DNA of 64,000 bases from JAAYAO01 sp051133435 (GCF_051133435.1 NZ_JBPGNY010000007.1:33251-97250), one strand, 5' to 3'. Counted from the first letter of the stretch, positions 26,881-35,742 are shown. A program made the numbers and translations. Notes: generated by a model not told the origin, from the letters alone.

Positions 26881-27636
26881 TCAGTTGTCAGCGCGGTATT
26901 GGTCGATGACCTCGTTCAGGTCGCCATCGGCGGCCAAGTGGCCGTTCTTCAGGTAGAGGCCGCGGGTGCAGAAGCGCTTCAAATCGGCTTCGGAATGGGA
27001 GACGAAGAACAGCGTGCGACCATACGCCAGCATCTCCTCCATCCGGGTGTAACACTTCTCGCGGAAGGCCCGGTCACCGACGGCGAGCACCTCGTCGACC
27101 AGCACGATCGGTTCGTCCAAGGTGGTGATCACCGAGAACCCGAGCCTCGTTTGCATGCCGGACGAGAAGTGCCGGAACGGCATGTCCAGGCCCGCGCGCA
27201 CCTGTGGCCCGGCGAAGTCGACGATGCTTTCGAAACGTTCGTCGATCTCCTCGTTGCTGAGCCCGTGCAGACCCGCGGTGAGGTAGATGTTCTCCCGGGC
27301 CGACAGATCGCCGAGAAAGCCGCCGGTCAGCTCGATCATCGGAGCGACACCCTTGCGCACCTCCACGGTGCCCTCATCGGGAATCAACACCCCGGCGATC
27401 ATCTTCAGCAGGGTCGATTTACCCCCGCCGTTGGCGCCCACCAACCCGACCGCTTCACCCGCCCCGACCGAGAAGGACACATTGCGCAGGGCCCAGAAGG
27501 TTTCCTTGGGGGCGGTGCTGCGGCCCTTGAGCACCATCTCGCGCAGGGACAACCGACGTTTGCGGGAGCGGTAGAACTCGACTCCCAGATTGTCGGCGAC
27601 GATCACGGCCTCGTCATCCACCACCTGATCGGTCAT
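26881..27636 (-). CDS. ABC transporter ATPase for polysaccharide export
   Basis: This 251-residue ATPase of the Wzt/TagH/KpsT group has Walker A GANGGGKST at 67-75, the Q-loop region ELTGGFLGDLSARENIYL, signature FSSGMQTRLGFSV, Walker B IVLVDEVLAVGD and the H-loop VSHSEADLKRF. It ends at the normal ABC core and lacks the C-terminal sugar-binding domain of O-antigen Wzt. Its ATG shares one base with the permease stop (TGATG). It powers export of the finished or lipid-linked polymer. Confidence 0.93.
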   Translation of the reverse strand: MTDQVVDDEAVIVADNLGVEFYRSRKRRLSLREMVLKGRSTAPKETFWALRNVSFSVGAGEAVGLVGANGGGKSTLLKMIAGVLIPDEGTVEVRKGVAPMIELTGGFLGDLSARENIYLTAGLHGLSNEEIDERFESIVDFAGPQVRAGLDMPFRHFSSGMQTRLGFSVITTLDEPIVLVDEVLAVGDRAFREKCYTRMEEMLAYGRTLFFVSHSEADLKRFCTRGLYLKNGHLAADGDLNEVIDQYRADN

Positions 27637-28433
27637 CAGATCTCCTTCAGCACCGAGGGCTCGAGCCGTCGGAAGGTCAGCGATCCGAAGATCATCAGCA
27701 ACGTGATGATTCCCAGGCTGGCCAGGATCGGCGGCCAGTTCAGGGCGTTGGGGAAGAATCCGGCCCGATAGAACTCCAGCACGCCGCTCATCGGGTTGAA
27801 CCAGAGCAGGATCTTGAGCCATTCGGGCGCCCGGTCGATCACGAAAATGATCGGGGTGGCGTAGAACATCATCCGCAGCACGATCTTGACCACACGGGGC
27901 GTGTCGTTCACCAGCACGGTCAGGGGTGCCAGGAAAAGGCCGAGACCGAGCAACAACAGGAACTGCAGCACCAAACCGATCGGGAACAACAGCAGACCCG
28001 GGTTGAGATGGGTGACGCCCTGCCACATGTAGATCGCCACGAAGACGATCAGCACCGGCAGGGCCAAGATGTACTCGATGCCCTTGGCAATGATCACCCG
28101 CACCACCCAGATCATCCGGGGCAGGTTCGTCGACCGCACCAATCTCGCCTCGGCCAACAGAGCCCGGGAGGTTTCGTTCACCGAGCCGCTGAACCACTGC
28201 CACGGCAGCAGACCGGTGAGCAGGAACAGGAAGTACGGGGCATAGCCGGCATCGGGCCGCTGGAAGATAACCACGAAGATCATGAAGTAGATCAGCGCCA
28301 TCGCCAACGGGTCGATGATGGTCCACAGGTAGCCCAGAAAGCTCTGTGCGTAACGCACCCGGAGATCGCGTTTGACGAGGATCCTCAGGATCTTGCGGCG
28401 GTCCAGCACCGCAAGGAGTCCCCTACCTGCCAT
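27636..28433 (-). CDS. ABC-2 type polysaccharide export permease
   Basis: This 265-residue permease has six predicted helices and an N-terminal amphipathic start (ILVKRDLRVRYAQSFLGYLW), the usual entry of TagG/Wzm permeases. LLTGLLPWQWFSGSVNETSR and IPFSP-equivalent regions follow, with NPMSGVLEFYRAGFF near the C-terminus. It pairs with the ATPase gene that overlaps its stop. It is the exporter of the glycan cluster and marks its right border. Confidence 0.92.
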   Translation of the reverse strand: MAGRGLLAVLDRRKILRILVKRDLRVRYAQSFLGYLWTIIDPLAMALIYFMIFVVIFQRPDAGYAPYFLFLLTGLLPWQWFSGSVNETSRALLAEARLVRSTNLPRMIWVVRVIIAKGIEYILALPVLIVFVAIYMWQGVTHLNPGLLLFPIGLVLQFLLLLGLGLFLAPLTVLVNDTPRVVKIVLRMMFYATPIIFVIDRAPEWLKILLWFNPMSGVLEFYRAGFFPNALNWPPILASLGIITLLMIFGSLTFRRLEPSVLKEI

Positions 28434-28520
28434 CTGTTGTTTCCTGTCTGCCTGTCCGGCGGGGCCGGTGAAATCTCACCCAGCGTAATACCCGCACCAA
28501 TGTAGGTGTGAAACCGACAA

Positions 28521-29105
28521 TCAGCGGATGAAGAAGTCGCGGGTGCCGTCGAACATCATCTGAATCGCGACGATCACCAGAATCATGCCCATCAGTCGCT
28601 CGATCGCGGTCAGCGTGCGATCGCCGACCACGCGGCGCAGGAAGCCGGAGAGGTACAGCGTGACGGCGGTGATCGCCCAGGCGATCACCAGGGCGCCCAG
28701 ATAGATCGGCCACTTGTCGGGGTTCTGGCTGACCAGCACCACCTCGATCGCCAACAGTGAGGGGCCCGCGACATAGGGCACCGCCAGCGGCACGATGAAG
28801 GGTTCGTCCTCGGTGTGCGGCTCGCGCAGCGACCGTTCCGGGGTGGGGAAGACCATCCGGATCGCAATCAGCAGCAGGATCACCCCACCGGCCGCTTCCA
28901 GGGCGGAGTGGTCGATGTGCAGCACCTTCAGCAGGCCCTGGCCCAGGAACAGGAAGACGACCATCAGCAACAGCGCGATCAGGCATTCACGCAGAATCAC
29001 CCACTGGCGGCGCTCTGCCGGGGTGTGGCGAAGCGCGGTCAGGAACAACGGCACGTTGCCCAGCGGGTCCATCACGAACAAGAACATCAAGGCAGCCGAC
29101 AACAC
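28521..29105 (-). CDS. MarC-family integral membrane protein
   Basis: This 194-residue protein has six helices and MarC/YchE/YhgN family features: LFVMDPLGNVPLFLTAL at the N-terminus, LEAAGGVILLLIAIRMVF mid-protein and PLAVPYVAGPSLLAI in the second half. The family is widespread but its transport substrate is not established. It starts at GTG 29105, preceded by a G-rich site. It stands alone between the export permease and the MOSC gene. Confidence 0.9.
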   Translation of the reverse strand: MLSAALMFLFVMDPLGNVPLFLTALRHTPAERRQWVILRECLIALLLMVVFLFLGQGLLKVLHIDHSALEAAGGVILLLIAIRMVFPTPERSLREPHTEDEPFIVPLAVPYVAGPSLLAIEVVLVSQNPDKWPIYLGALVIAWAITAVTLYLSGFLRRVVGDRTLTAIERLMGMILVIVAIQMMFDGTRDFFIR

Positions 29106-29287
29106 CTCGGCGCACCCCCTTTCGATGACCTACGCGACCCGGGGCCCGAGCCGCACCGGTATATCGCTATCACCTGCCGGAATGCGCGCATAATTCACGC
29201 CGCGAACCCGCCGACGGTTTCGAGACGACGAATGAGATGGGTTTGGTACCCCGGAGCCTGCGAAACCGGAAGGCTTCGCGGATCGGC

Positions 29288-30184
29288 TCAGGCGAACCCG
29301 ACCGCGTCACCCTCCTGAATCCGGCCCGGTTCCAGCACCCGCAGGTAGATTCCGAAGTTGGTCCTGGCCTGTCGGGCCAGGGTTTTCAGCACCGCACGGT
29401 CACGTTCGAGTTCTTCCTGGGGCAGGGTCACCATCACGCAGCGCGACACCGGGCCGGTGACCAGGGCACGCACCGAACCGATCCGCAGTTCGCGGCCGAC
29501 CCACTCCTGTTCCGGAAAACCCGCCAGGTCGGGGGTGTCGACGATCAGGTTCTTGCGGAACCGGCGCGGGTCGATCACCGAATCCGGCAGCATCTCGGTC
29601 AGGGTGCGCAACGAAGCCGTGGTCAGCAGTGACAGCGGCATCATGTCGAAGTACGTACCCGGCGGGGTGGCGTATTCACCGAGCTGGGCGATCACCTCTT
29701 CGGAGAAGGGGGTGAAGGAACCGGAGAAATCGGGGAGCTCATCACCCTCGTCCACATCGAGCATCTCGCGCAGGTCGCGCTCCGAGATCGGTCGGGACTT
29801 GCGGTAGTGGTCGAGGTTGCCGGCCGGTTGCCGCGGCCACAGGCTGACCCGCTTGCCCAGGGCCTCGGACAACCGCTCGTGCACATCCGAATCCTCGCTG
29901 GTGGCCACCGACCCGTCCGGCAGGGTGAGCTGCACCGGCGGAGCCGACCCCGCAACAGGTTCGGCCAGATACCGGGCTCGCACCTGCATCAGCGGGTGCA
30001 GTTGCTTGGCACTGCGGATCTGCCCGGCTTCCTCATCGCGCACCGCCCAGGCCCGATCGCCGGGGATGCCCCAGGCCTCGGTCACCTCGGTTTTGGGGAT
30101 GCGGTCGCCACCCATGGATTTCACCGGGTAACGCCACAGTTGTTGCACGCTGCCGATGGCACCGGTTCCGGGCTGATCGGTCAT
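29288..30184 (-). CDS. MOSC domain-containing protein
   Basis: This 298-residue protein has an N-terminal MOSC beta-barrel domain (SVQQLWRYPVKSMGGDRI, then WGIPGDRAWAVRDEE). The MOSC domain carries DPRRFRKNLIVD and the conserved cysteine in GPVSRCVMVTLPQ. MOSC proteins handle sulfur carried to or from the molybdenum cofactor. Whether this one acts on Moco or in detoxification of N-hydroxylated compounds cannot be told from sequence. The ATG at 30184 has a GAGGAG site; an upstream extension would run into a palindromic repeat. Confidence 0.9.
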   Translation of the reverse strand: MTDQPGTGAIGSVQQLWRYPVKSMGGDRIPKTEVTEAWGIPGDRAWAVRDEEAGQIRSAKQLHPLMQVRARYLAEPVAGSAPPVQLTLPDGSVATSEDSDVHERLSEALGKRVSLWPRQPAGNLDHYRKSRPISERDLREMLDVDEGDELPDFSGSFTPFSEEVIAQLGEYATPPGTYFDMMPLSLLTTASLRTLTEMLPDSVIDPRRFRKNLIVDTPDLAGFPEQEWVGRELRIGSVRALVTGPVSRCVMVTLPQEELERDRAVLKTLARQARTNFGIYLRVLEPGRIQEGDAVGFA

Positions 30185-30207
30185 GTTGTCTCCTCGCCAG
30201 TGGGCCC

Positions 30208-30286
30208 GCTGCTGCAACTGGCCGAATTTCGGGTCGTCGGCACCGAATATGGCTTTGCTGCCCCAGAACGGGCACATTGCAGCAGC
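30208..30286. repeat. REP-like palindrome family B, copy 1
   Basis: This 79-bp element has 10-bp terminal inverted repeats GCTGCTGCAA (30208-30217) and TTGCAGCAGC (30277-30286). Its core contains a GAATTTCGGG stretch and a central TATGGCTTTG. Four further copies lie at 53686, 62494, 62815 and 63861. It is in the MOSC upstream region. Confidence 0.8.
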
Positions 30287-30304
30287 GGCTACCTGCACAT
30301 CATG

Positions 30305-30333
30305 CAGCAGGGGCCCCCGAAGGGCCCCTGCTG
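30305..30333 (-). terminator. Hairpin after CoA-transferase gene
   Basis: A 12-bp perfect stem CAGCAGGGGCCC/GGGCCCCTGCTG has a 5-base loop and starts 17 bases past the stop of the minus-strand CoA-transferase gene. There is no clear T-run, but the stem is very stable. Confidence 0.65.
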
Positions 30334-30350
30334 TGACTGGCTGGCGGAAT

Positions 30351-31652
30351 TTACAGACCGAAGACGGGGAATTCCTTCGCCTGCTCGGTGAGCTCGTCGC
30401 GGAAATCGGGGTGCGCGATGGAGATCAACTGCTCGGCGCGTTCGCGCAGCGAGGCTCCGCGCAGGCGGGCGGTGCCGTACTCGGTGCACACGTAGTCGAC
30501 ATCCATCCGCACGGTGGTTACCGCGGTACCGGGCAGGTGTGCCGCGACGATGGTCGACAAGGTGCCGCCCTTGGCGGTCGACGGCATCGCGATGATCGAC
30601 TTGCCACCCTCGGACAGATTCGCCGCCCGGACGAAGTCCAACTGTCCACCGGTACCGGAGTAGACGCTGCCACCCAGACCCTCCGAAGCACACTGACCGG
30701 CCAGGTCGATCGCCATCGTGCTGTTGATCGAGTGCAACCGGTCATGCGCCCCGGCGATCGGGGGCGGGTTCACCTGGTCGACCGGACGCATCTCCACCAG
30801 CGGATTGTGATCCATGTACTCGTACAGCTCCTGCGAGCCGAAGGCGAAGGTGGCCACGGTCTTGCCGCGGTCGATGTTCTTCTGCTGGTTGGTCACCACG
30901 CCGGCCTTGATCAGGGCCAACGGGCCATCGCCGAGCATCTCGGTGTGCAGGCCGAGATCGTTGTGGGTCATCAACTGGGCCACCACGGCATCGGGGATGC
31001 CGCCGATACCGATCTGCAGGGTCGCGGCATCGGGAATCAGCTCGGCGACGTGCTTGGCGATGCCACGTTCGACATCACCCACCTTCGCCGACGGCAGGGT
31101 GGCCATCGGGTGCTGCGACTCGACCACCGCGGCCACATCGTTGATGTGCACATGGCACTCGCCGTGGGTGTAGGGGAGCTGCTCGTTGACCTCGACCACC
31201 ACCGCGCGGGCCTTGGAGATCGCCGCCATGGTGTAGTCGGGGCTGATGCCCAGAGCGAAGTGGCCGTCCTCCGACATCGGGCTCACCTGGGTGAACACCA
31301 CATCGCTGGTCAGCAGTCCGGCCCGGAACATGTCGGGCATGTCGGAGAAGCGAGCCGGCACGAAATCGGCCCACCCCGCGTTTACCGCCTTGCGGCTGGC
31401 TCCGCCGGCGAAGGTCGTGCGGTGACGCACATTGCCCACGGTTTCCGGATCGAAGTAGTCATAGGGGCGCAGCGGGAGCATCTGGAAAACGGTGACGCCC
31501 TCGAACTCATGGCGTCGCGCCGACAGTGCCTCCAGCAGGGTTTGGGGTTCCCCGGCGCCGATCGGCACCACGATGGTGTCCCCATTGCGTACGTGCGACA
31601 TCGCGGTGGAAGCGTCCACCGTCTTTGCCCGATAGTCGTCGACCAACGACAT
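30351..31652 (-). CDS. Acetyl-CoA hydrolase/transferase family CoA-transferase
   Basis: This 433-residue protein has the two-lobed class I CoA-transferase layout: GDTIVVPIGAGEPQTLLEAL, then VVFTQVSPMSEDGHFALGIS, TLQIGIGGIPDAVVAQL, and a C-terminal lobe with GLGGSVYSGTGGQLDFVRAA and MDVDYVCTEYGTARLRG. The length fits 4-hydroxybutyrate or short-chain acyl CoA-transferases rather than the longer acetyl-CoA hydrolases. It moves CoA between a short-chain acyl-CoA and an acid such as acetate. ATG 31652 has GGAGG. Confidence 0.9.
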   Translation of the reverse strand: MSLVDDYRAKTVDASTAMSHVRNGDTIVVPIGAGEPQTLLEALSARRHEFEGVTVFQMLPLRPYDYFDPETVGNVRHRTTFAGGASRKAVNAGWADFVPARFSDMPDMFRAGLLTSDVVFTQVSPMSEDGHFALGISPDYTMAAISKARAVVVEVNEQLPYTHGECHVHINDVAAVVESQHPMATLPSAKVGDVERGIAKHVAELIPDAATLQIGIGGIPDAVVAQLMTHNDLGLHTEMLGDGPLALIKAGVVTNQQKNIDRGKTVATFAFGSQELYEYMDHNPLVEMRPVDQVNPPPIAGAHDRLHSINSTMAIDLAGQCASEGLGGSVYSGTGGQLDFVRAANLSEGGKSIIAMPSTAKGGTLSTIVAAHLPGTAVTTVRMDVDYVCTEYGTARLRGASLRERAEQLISIAHPDFRDELTEQAKEFPVFGL

Positions 31653-31797
31653 GTGTGCCTCCCGCGTCTTTGCTTGCACGGGAGCCTAGTGGCCCGGACG
31701 GCGTCCGCCCAGACCAGCCCGCGATACGAACAGGTTCGGACAAGGTTTTCAACCCCGGGTCCCACTGAGTCGCACCAGTCTCTGGCGCACAACCTGC

Positions 31798-31838
31798 GAA
31801 AAACACTTCCGGCCGAGGTGTGAACCCTCGGCCGGAAG
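31798..31838 (-). terminator. Rho-independent terminator of acyl-CoA dehydrogenase gene
   Basis: A 13-bp perfect stem CTTCCGGCCGAGG (31806-31818) pairs with 31826-31838. In the minus-strand transcript it is followed by TGTTTTTCG. It lies about 60 bases past the stop of the acyl-CoA dehydrogenase. The 248-bp gap 31653-31900 holds nothing else I can recognise beyond the CoA-transferase promoter region. Confidence 0.8.
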
Positions 31839-31900
31839 CACATGTGGACGGACGACTCCGTATGCAGGAATAACGTCGCGTGACCCGAAATCGTGCCAGA

Positions 31901-33739
31901 TCAGAAGGCCGATTCGGGCAGATCCATCGCGGTGAGGTCGGTGGCCGCGGCGATCTTGCCCTCCGCGATCGTCTTCGGCAGCACGGTGCTGCAGAACCAG
32001 GACGCCGAGGCGATCTTGCCGCGGTAGAAGTCCTCGTCCGCGCCGGAAGCCCCGGCGTCCAGGGCGGCTTGGGCCACCACGGCGCCGCGCATCAGCAACC
32101 AGGCGCACAGCACGTCGCCCAGGGTCATCAGCAGGCGGGTGGTGTTCAGCCCGACGGTGTAGAGGCTGCGCGGATCCTCACCCTTGGACAGGCCCTCGAG
32201 GGTGCCGATCAACTGGGCCACCATTTCTCCGGCCGTGCCCAGTGCCTTGCCGAGCATCGTGGTCTCGGTCTCGAAGCCCTTCGTCTCGGCCAGGAAGTTG
32301 GTGATTTCGGTCGAGACCGCCCCCAGCGCCCGGCCGCCGTCCCGGACGATCTTGCGGAACAGCAGGTCCTGGCCCTGGATCGCGGTGGTGCCCTCGTAGA
32401 GGGTGTCGATCTTCGCGTCCCGGACGTACTGCTCCAGCGGGTATTCCGACAGGAAGCCCGAACCGCCGTAGGTCTGCAGGCACTCGGTGCCCAGCAGCAC
32501 CCACGACCGCTCCGAGCCGTAGCCCTTCACGATCGGCAGCAGCAGGTCGTTGATGCTCTCGGCCTCTTCGTCGGTCTCGCCCTTCTCCTCGGCCAGCCAG
32601 ACCCGGTCCTGCATCGACGCGGTGTACATCACCAGCGAACGCAGCGCCTCGGCATTGGCCTTCTGGGTGAGCAGGGAGCGGCGCACATCCGGGTGGTGGG
32701 TGATCGTGACCCGCGGTGCGGTCTTGGAGTTGTCCAACATGTCGGCGCCCTGCACCCGGGTCTTGGCGTAGTCGAGGGCGTTGAGGTAGCCGGTGGACAG
32801 GGTGGCGATCGCCTTGGTGCCGACCAGCATCCGGGCGTACTCGATCACCTGGAACATCTGCGCGATGCCGTCGTGCACCTCACCCAGCAGCCAGCCCTTG
32901 GCCGGGGCGTCGTCACCGAAGGTCAGCTCGCAGGTGCTGGAGGCCTTGAGGCCCATCTTGTGCTCGACATTGGTGGCGTACACCCCGTTGCGCTCACCGA
33001 GTTCGCCGGTTTCGGGGTCGAACCAGAACTTCGGCACCAGGAACAGGCTGAGCCCCTTGGTGCCGGGGCCACCGACCCCTTCGATACCGACCGGACGGGC
33101 CAGCACGAAGTGGATGATGTTCTCGGTCAGGTCGTGTTCGCCGGAGGTGATGAAGCGCTTCACCCCGCTCAGATGCCAGGTGCCGTCGTCCTGCAGTTCG
33201 GCCTTGGTGCGTCCGGCACCCACATCGGAGCCGGCATCCGGTTCGGTGAGCACCATGGTGGACGCCCACTCGCGGTCGATCATCAACTGGGCGATCTTCT
33301 TGTCGCGCTCGGTGCCGTTCAGGTAGGCCACGTGGGCGAACTTCGGGCCCGAGGCGTACATGAATAGGGGCGGGTTCGCGCCGATCAACATCTCGGCCAG
33401 GGCCCAGCGCACCGACGGCGGGGTCGACTGGCCGCCGAGGGCTTCGGGTACCTCGGTGCGCCACCAGCCGGCGTCCATGTAGTCGCGGAAGGCCTTCTGG
33501 TACGAGGCGGGCAGGGTGACCGAACGGTCCTCGGTGTTGTAGACCGGCGGGTTGCGGTCGCCGTCCACCATCGAGTCGGCCAGTCGTTCCCGGCTGAGCA
33601 CATCCACCTCGTGCAGCATCGCCTCGACCACCTCACGGTCGAGTTCCTCGGCCGGGCCGGTGCCCAGGATTTCCTCGCGTCCGAAGACCTCGAAGAGGTT
33701 GAACTCCAAATCGCGCAGGTTTGACCGGTAGTGAGTCAT
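31901..33739 (-). CDS. Acyl-CoA dehydrogenase (long form, ~600 aa)
   Basis: This 612-residue member of the large acyl-CoA dehydrogenase group has an extended N-terminal helical region. The FAD-binding MVLTEPDAGSDVGAGRT lies around residue 165 and KRFITSGEHDLTENI follows. HKMGLKASSTCELTF and the C-terminal DTLYEGTTAIQGQDLLFRKI carry the catalytic glutamate. A C-terminal helical domain of about 130 residues distinguishes this group (AcdA/FadE5-like) from ordinary 380-residue enzymes. It oxidises acyl-CoA in beta-oxidation. A palindromic operator sits directly upstream. Confidence 0.95.
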   Translation of the reverse strand: MTHYRSNLRDLEFNLFEVFGREEILGTGPAEELDREVVEAMLHEVDVLSRERLADSMVDGDRNPPVYNTEDRSVTLPASYQKAFRDYMDAGWWRTEVPEALGGQSTPPSVRWALAEMLIGANPPLFMYASGPKFAHVAYLNGTERDKKIAQLMIDREWASTMVLTEPDAGSDVGAGRTKAELQDDGTWHLSGVKRFITSGEHDLTENIIHFVLARPVGIEGVGGPGTKGLSLFLVPKFWFDPETGELGERNGVYATNVEHKMGLKASSTCELTFGDDAPAKGWLLGEVHDGIAQMFQVIEYARMLVGTKAIATLSTGYLNALDYAKTRVQGADMLDNSKTAPRVTITHHPDVRRSLLTQKANAEALRSLVMYTASMQDRVWLAEEKGETDEEAESINDLLLPIVKGYGSERSWVLLGTECLQTYGGSGFLSEYPLEQYVRDAKIDTLYEGTTAIQGQDLLFRKIVRDGGRALGAVSTEITNFLAETKGFETETTMLGKALGTAGEMVAQLIGTLEGLSKGEDPRSLYTVGLNTTRLLMTLGDVLCAWLLMRGAVVAQAALDAGASGADEDFYRGKIASASWFCSTVLPKTIAEGKIAAATDLTAMDLPESAF

Positions 33740-33762
33740 TGGGTGACCTCAATCGCCATGTA

Positions 33763-33778
33763 GTTACTCGTCAGTAAC
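33763..33778. promoter_or_regulatory. TetR-type operator palindrome
   Basis: The perfect inverted repeat GTTACT-CGTC-AGTAAC sits 24 bp upstream of the acyl-CoA dehydrogenase start, in the divergent region with the YhhN gene. Its half-sites are AT-rich in a GC-rich background. The form resembles operators of TetR regulators that sense acyl-CoA in actinobacteria. No regulator gene is nearby. Confidence 0.6.
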
Positions 33779-33848
33779 AACCAGTATGCAAAACCCGACG
33801 AGACTGTGCAAGAGGTCACATTCACTCTTGATGCGTCATCATGGGCCC

Positions 33849-34496
33849 ATGAATCGGATCGCCTGGGCGCTGTGGTGGGTCGCGGTGGTCATCCAATTGC
33901 TCGCCCAATCACCGCTGCTGTCGGCCTGGCAGCCGCTCAGCCAGGTGCTGCTGATGCCGATTCTGATGCTGGTGGTGATCACCCGGCGTCCCGACAGCGG
34001 CTGGGTGCTGGTGTGGGCGCTGGGGGCGCTGTTCTGGAGCTGGTTGGGTGACACCGGGCCCAAACTGGTCGGCCCAGAATGGGGCTTTTTGACCATGCTC
34101 GGCGGCTTCTTCGTCGCCCAACTGTGCTGGATCGTGGCGCTGCTGCCGACCTGGCGCCGCAGCGTGCTGGGACGCCGCCGGATTCTGCTGGTGCCCTATG
34201 TGGCGGTCGCCGGGTTGCTGCTCGGGATCGCGCTACCGGCCTCGGGGTCGATGGCCCCGTTCGTGGTCGGCTATGCGCTGGTACTGCTGTTGATGGCGGT
34301 ACTGGCCACCGGACGCGGTTTCGGGGCCGCGGTCGGTGGTTTGTTGTTCATCTTCAGCGACGGGTTGATCGCGCTGAAGACCTTCGTTCCCGCGCTCGGT
34401 TTCGCCGGATCGGGGTTCGCGGTGATGCTCACCTACATGCTGGCCCAGGCGTTGCTGGTGCACAGCATCCGGGGACGGCGCAGAATCAGCCCTTGA
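33849..34496 (+). CDS. YhhN/TMEM86-family membrane protein
   Basis: This 215-residue protein has seven or eight predicted helices and YhhN family signatures: ALFWSWLGDTGPKL in the third helix region and GGLLFIFSDGLIALKTF near residue 170. The family includes lysoplasmalogenases that hydrolyse vinyl-ether lysolipids, but activity in bacteria is not established in general. The ATG at 33849 is the first that excludes a low-complexity extension. It converges with the universal stress gene. Confidence 0.85.
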   Translation: MNRIAWALWWVAVVIQLLAQSPLLSAWQPLSQVLLMPILMLVVITRRPDSGWVLVWALGALFWSWLGDTGPKLVGPEWGFLTMLGGFFVAQLCWIVALLPTWRRSVLGRRRILLVPYVAVAGLLLGIALPASGSMAPFVVGYALVLLLMAVLATGRGFGAAVGGLLFIFSDGLIALKTFVPALGFAGSGFAVMLTYMLAQALLVHSIRGRRRISP

Positions 34497-34519
34497 TCGC
34501 GAGCTCAGCCCTTGATCGC
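34486..34519. repeat. 15-bp direct repeat across converging stop codons
   Basis: TCAGCCCTTGATCGC occurs at 34486-34500 and 34505-34519, with four bases between. The right copy carries the last codons and stop of the minus-strand universal stress gene (AIKG-stop). The left copy repeats that ending and also contains the stop of the plus-strand YhhN gene. Confidence 0.8.
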
Positions 34520-34906
34520 CAGCACCGGGCAGGTGGCCTGCAGCAGCACCTTCTGCGCATTGCTGCCCAGCAGCAGCTTGCCGACCGGGGAGCGCCGGCG
34601 CAGACCGATGATGATCATGATCGCGTCGCGTTCCTCGGCCACCTTGAGCAAGTCATCGCCGGGCTCGTTGCCTCGGACGAGTTCGCGCACCTCGTACTCG
34701 ACCTCGGAGGCGTCCAGCAGGTTGGTGACCTCGGCCAACTCGTCCTCGGTGCGGATCGCCTCGGCGACGGCGTAGTCCTGGCCTCCCTTGTGGGAGTTCA
34801 CCACCACCAGCTTCGCGCCGCGCAACTGTGCTTCGTCGACCGCGCGCTCCAAGGCGGCCTTGCCCTCGGGACGCGGGACATAACCAACAACGATCGTTCC
34901 GGACAT
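34505..34906 (-). CDS. Universal stress protein
   Basis: This 133-residue single-domain UspA protein begins TIVVGYVPRPEGKAALERAV. It has the ATP-binding motif at the C-terminus, GLRRRSPVGKLLLGSNAQKV, with the glycine spacing of nucleotide-binding USPs, then TCPVLAIKG. The ATG at 34906 has a strong GGAGGAG site. It is monocistronic. Its role in stress survival is inferred from the family. Confidence 0.93.
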   Translation of the reverse strand: MSGTIVVGYVPRPEGKAALERAVDEAQLRGAKLVVVNSHKGGQDYAVAEAIRTEDELAEVTNLLDASEVEYEVRELVRGNEPGDDLLKVAEERDAIMIIIGLRRRSPVGKLLLGSNAQKVLLQATCPVLAIKG

Positions 34907-34982
34907 GGCACTCCTCCAACCCTCGTCCGCCAGATTATCCATCGATTGACCGACGGCGGAAGGGTGGTGCCCGAGTGGGTGC

Positions 34983-35630
34983 TCAGCCGAGCAGTACCTC
35001 GCGCAATTCGGCCGGGGTGTCGACGATCTCGTCCGGTTCGGCGGATTCGAGCTCCTCGCGGGTGCCGGTGCCCCAGGTGACCGCGATGGCGCTCATCCGG
35101 GCCGCCTTGGCCGCCCGCATGTCGACCGCCCCGTCGCCGACATAGACCGCCTGTTCGGGGGAGGCGCCCAGCAACGACAGGCTGTGCCGCAACCCGGACG
35201 GGTGCGGCTTGGGGCCGGCGGCATCGTCGAAGGTGGTCAGAATCGGGATCACACCCTGCAACTCGCCGGCCCGCAGATTGGTCTCGGCGGCGTCGGGGCG
35301 TTTGTCGGTGCAGATGCCGATCCGCAGCCCGGCCCGGGTGAGGTCGGTGAGCAGTTCGGCCATGCCCTCGTGGGGGAGCAACAGATCCGCGCCGTAGTCG
35401 ACCGTCCACCGCACGTAGGTGGAGTAGACCGCGGCCGCCTTGTCACCGGCCAGGTCGCGGCAGTTGTCCAGCAGCGGACGGCCGAGGAATTCCCGCACGC
35501 GCTCTTCGCTCAACTCGATGCCGACCACCGCGCGCACGGCCTGCTGATAGGCGGCAATCATCATCGGGACGGTGTTGACCAGGGTCCCGTCCAGATCGAA
35601 CAGAACCACTGTCCAGCGGGGCATGCCCAT
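34983..35630 (-). CDS. HAD-family hydrolase, phosphoglycolate phosphatase-like
   Basis: This ~215-residue HAD phosphatase has motif I LFDLDGTLVNTVPMM, a helical cap (residues ~20-80), motif II in GICTDKRPDAAETN, the motif III lysine in GPKPHPSGLRHSL and motif IV in AVYVGDGAVDMRAAKAA. The group includes phosphoglycolate phosphatase and pyrophosphatase PpaX. The start is uncertain among ATGs at 35636, 35630 and 35624. The substrate is not predictable from sequence. Confidence 0.9.
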   Translation of the reverse strand: MGMPRWTVVLFDLDGTLVNTVPMMIAAYQQAVRAVVGIELSEERVREFLGRPLLDNCRDLAGDKAAAVYSTYVRWTVDYGADLLLPHEGMAELLTDLTRAGLRIGICTDKRPDAAETNLRAGELQGVIPILTTFDDAAGPKPHPSGLRHSLSLLGASPEQAVYVGDGAVDMRAAKAARMSAIAVTWGTGTREELESAEPDEIVDTPAELREVLLG

Positions 35631-35742
35631 CAGCATAGCGACGCCCACCGGGAGGAACACTGGTGCGGGTGAACCAACCTGAGGTACCGATGGGTACGGT
35701 CGATGCGTGGCCATTCGGGCCCGACGAGGAGAGGTGCTTCCA

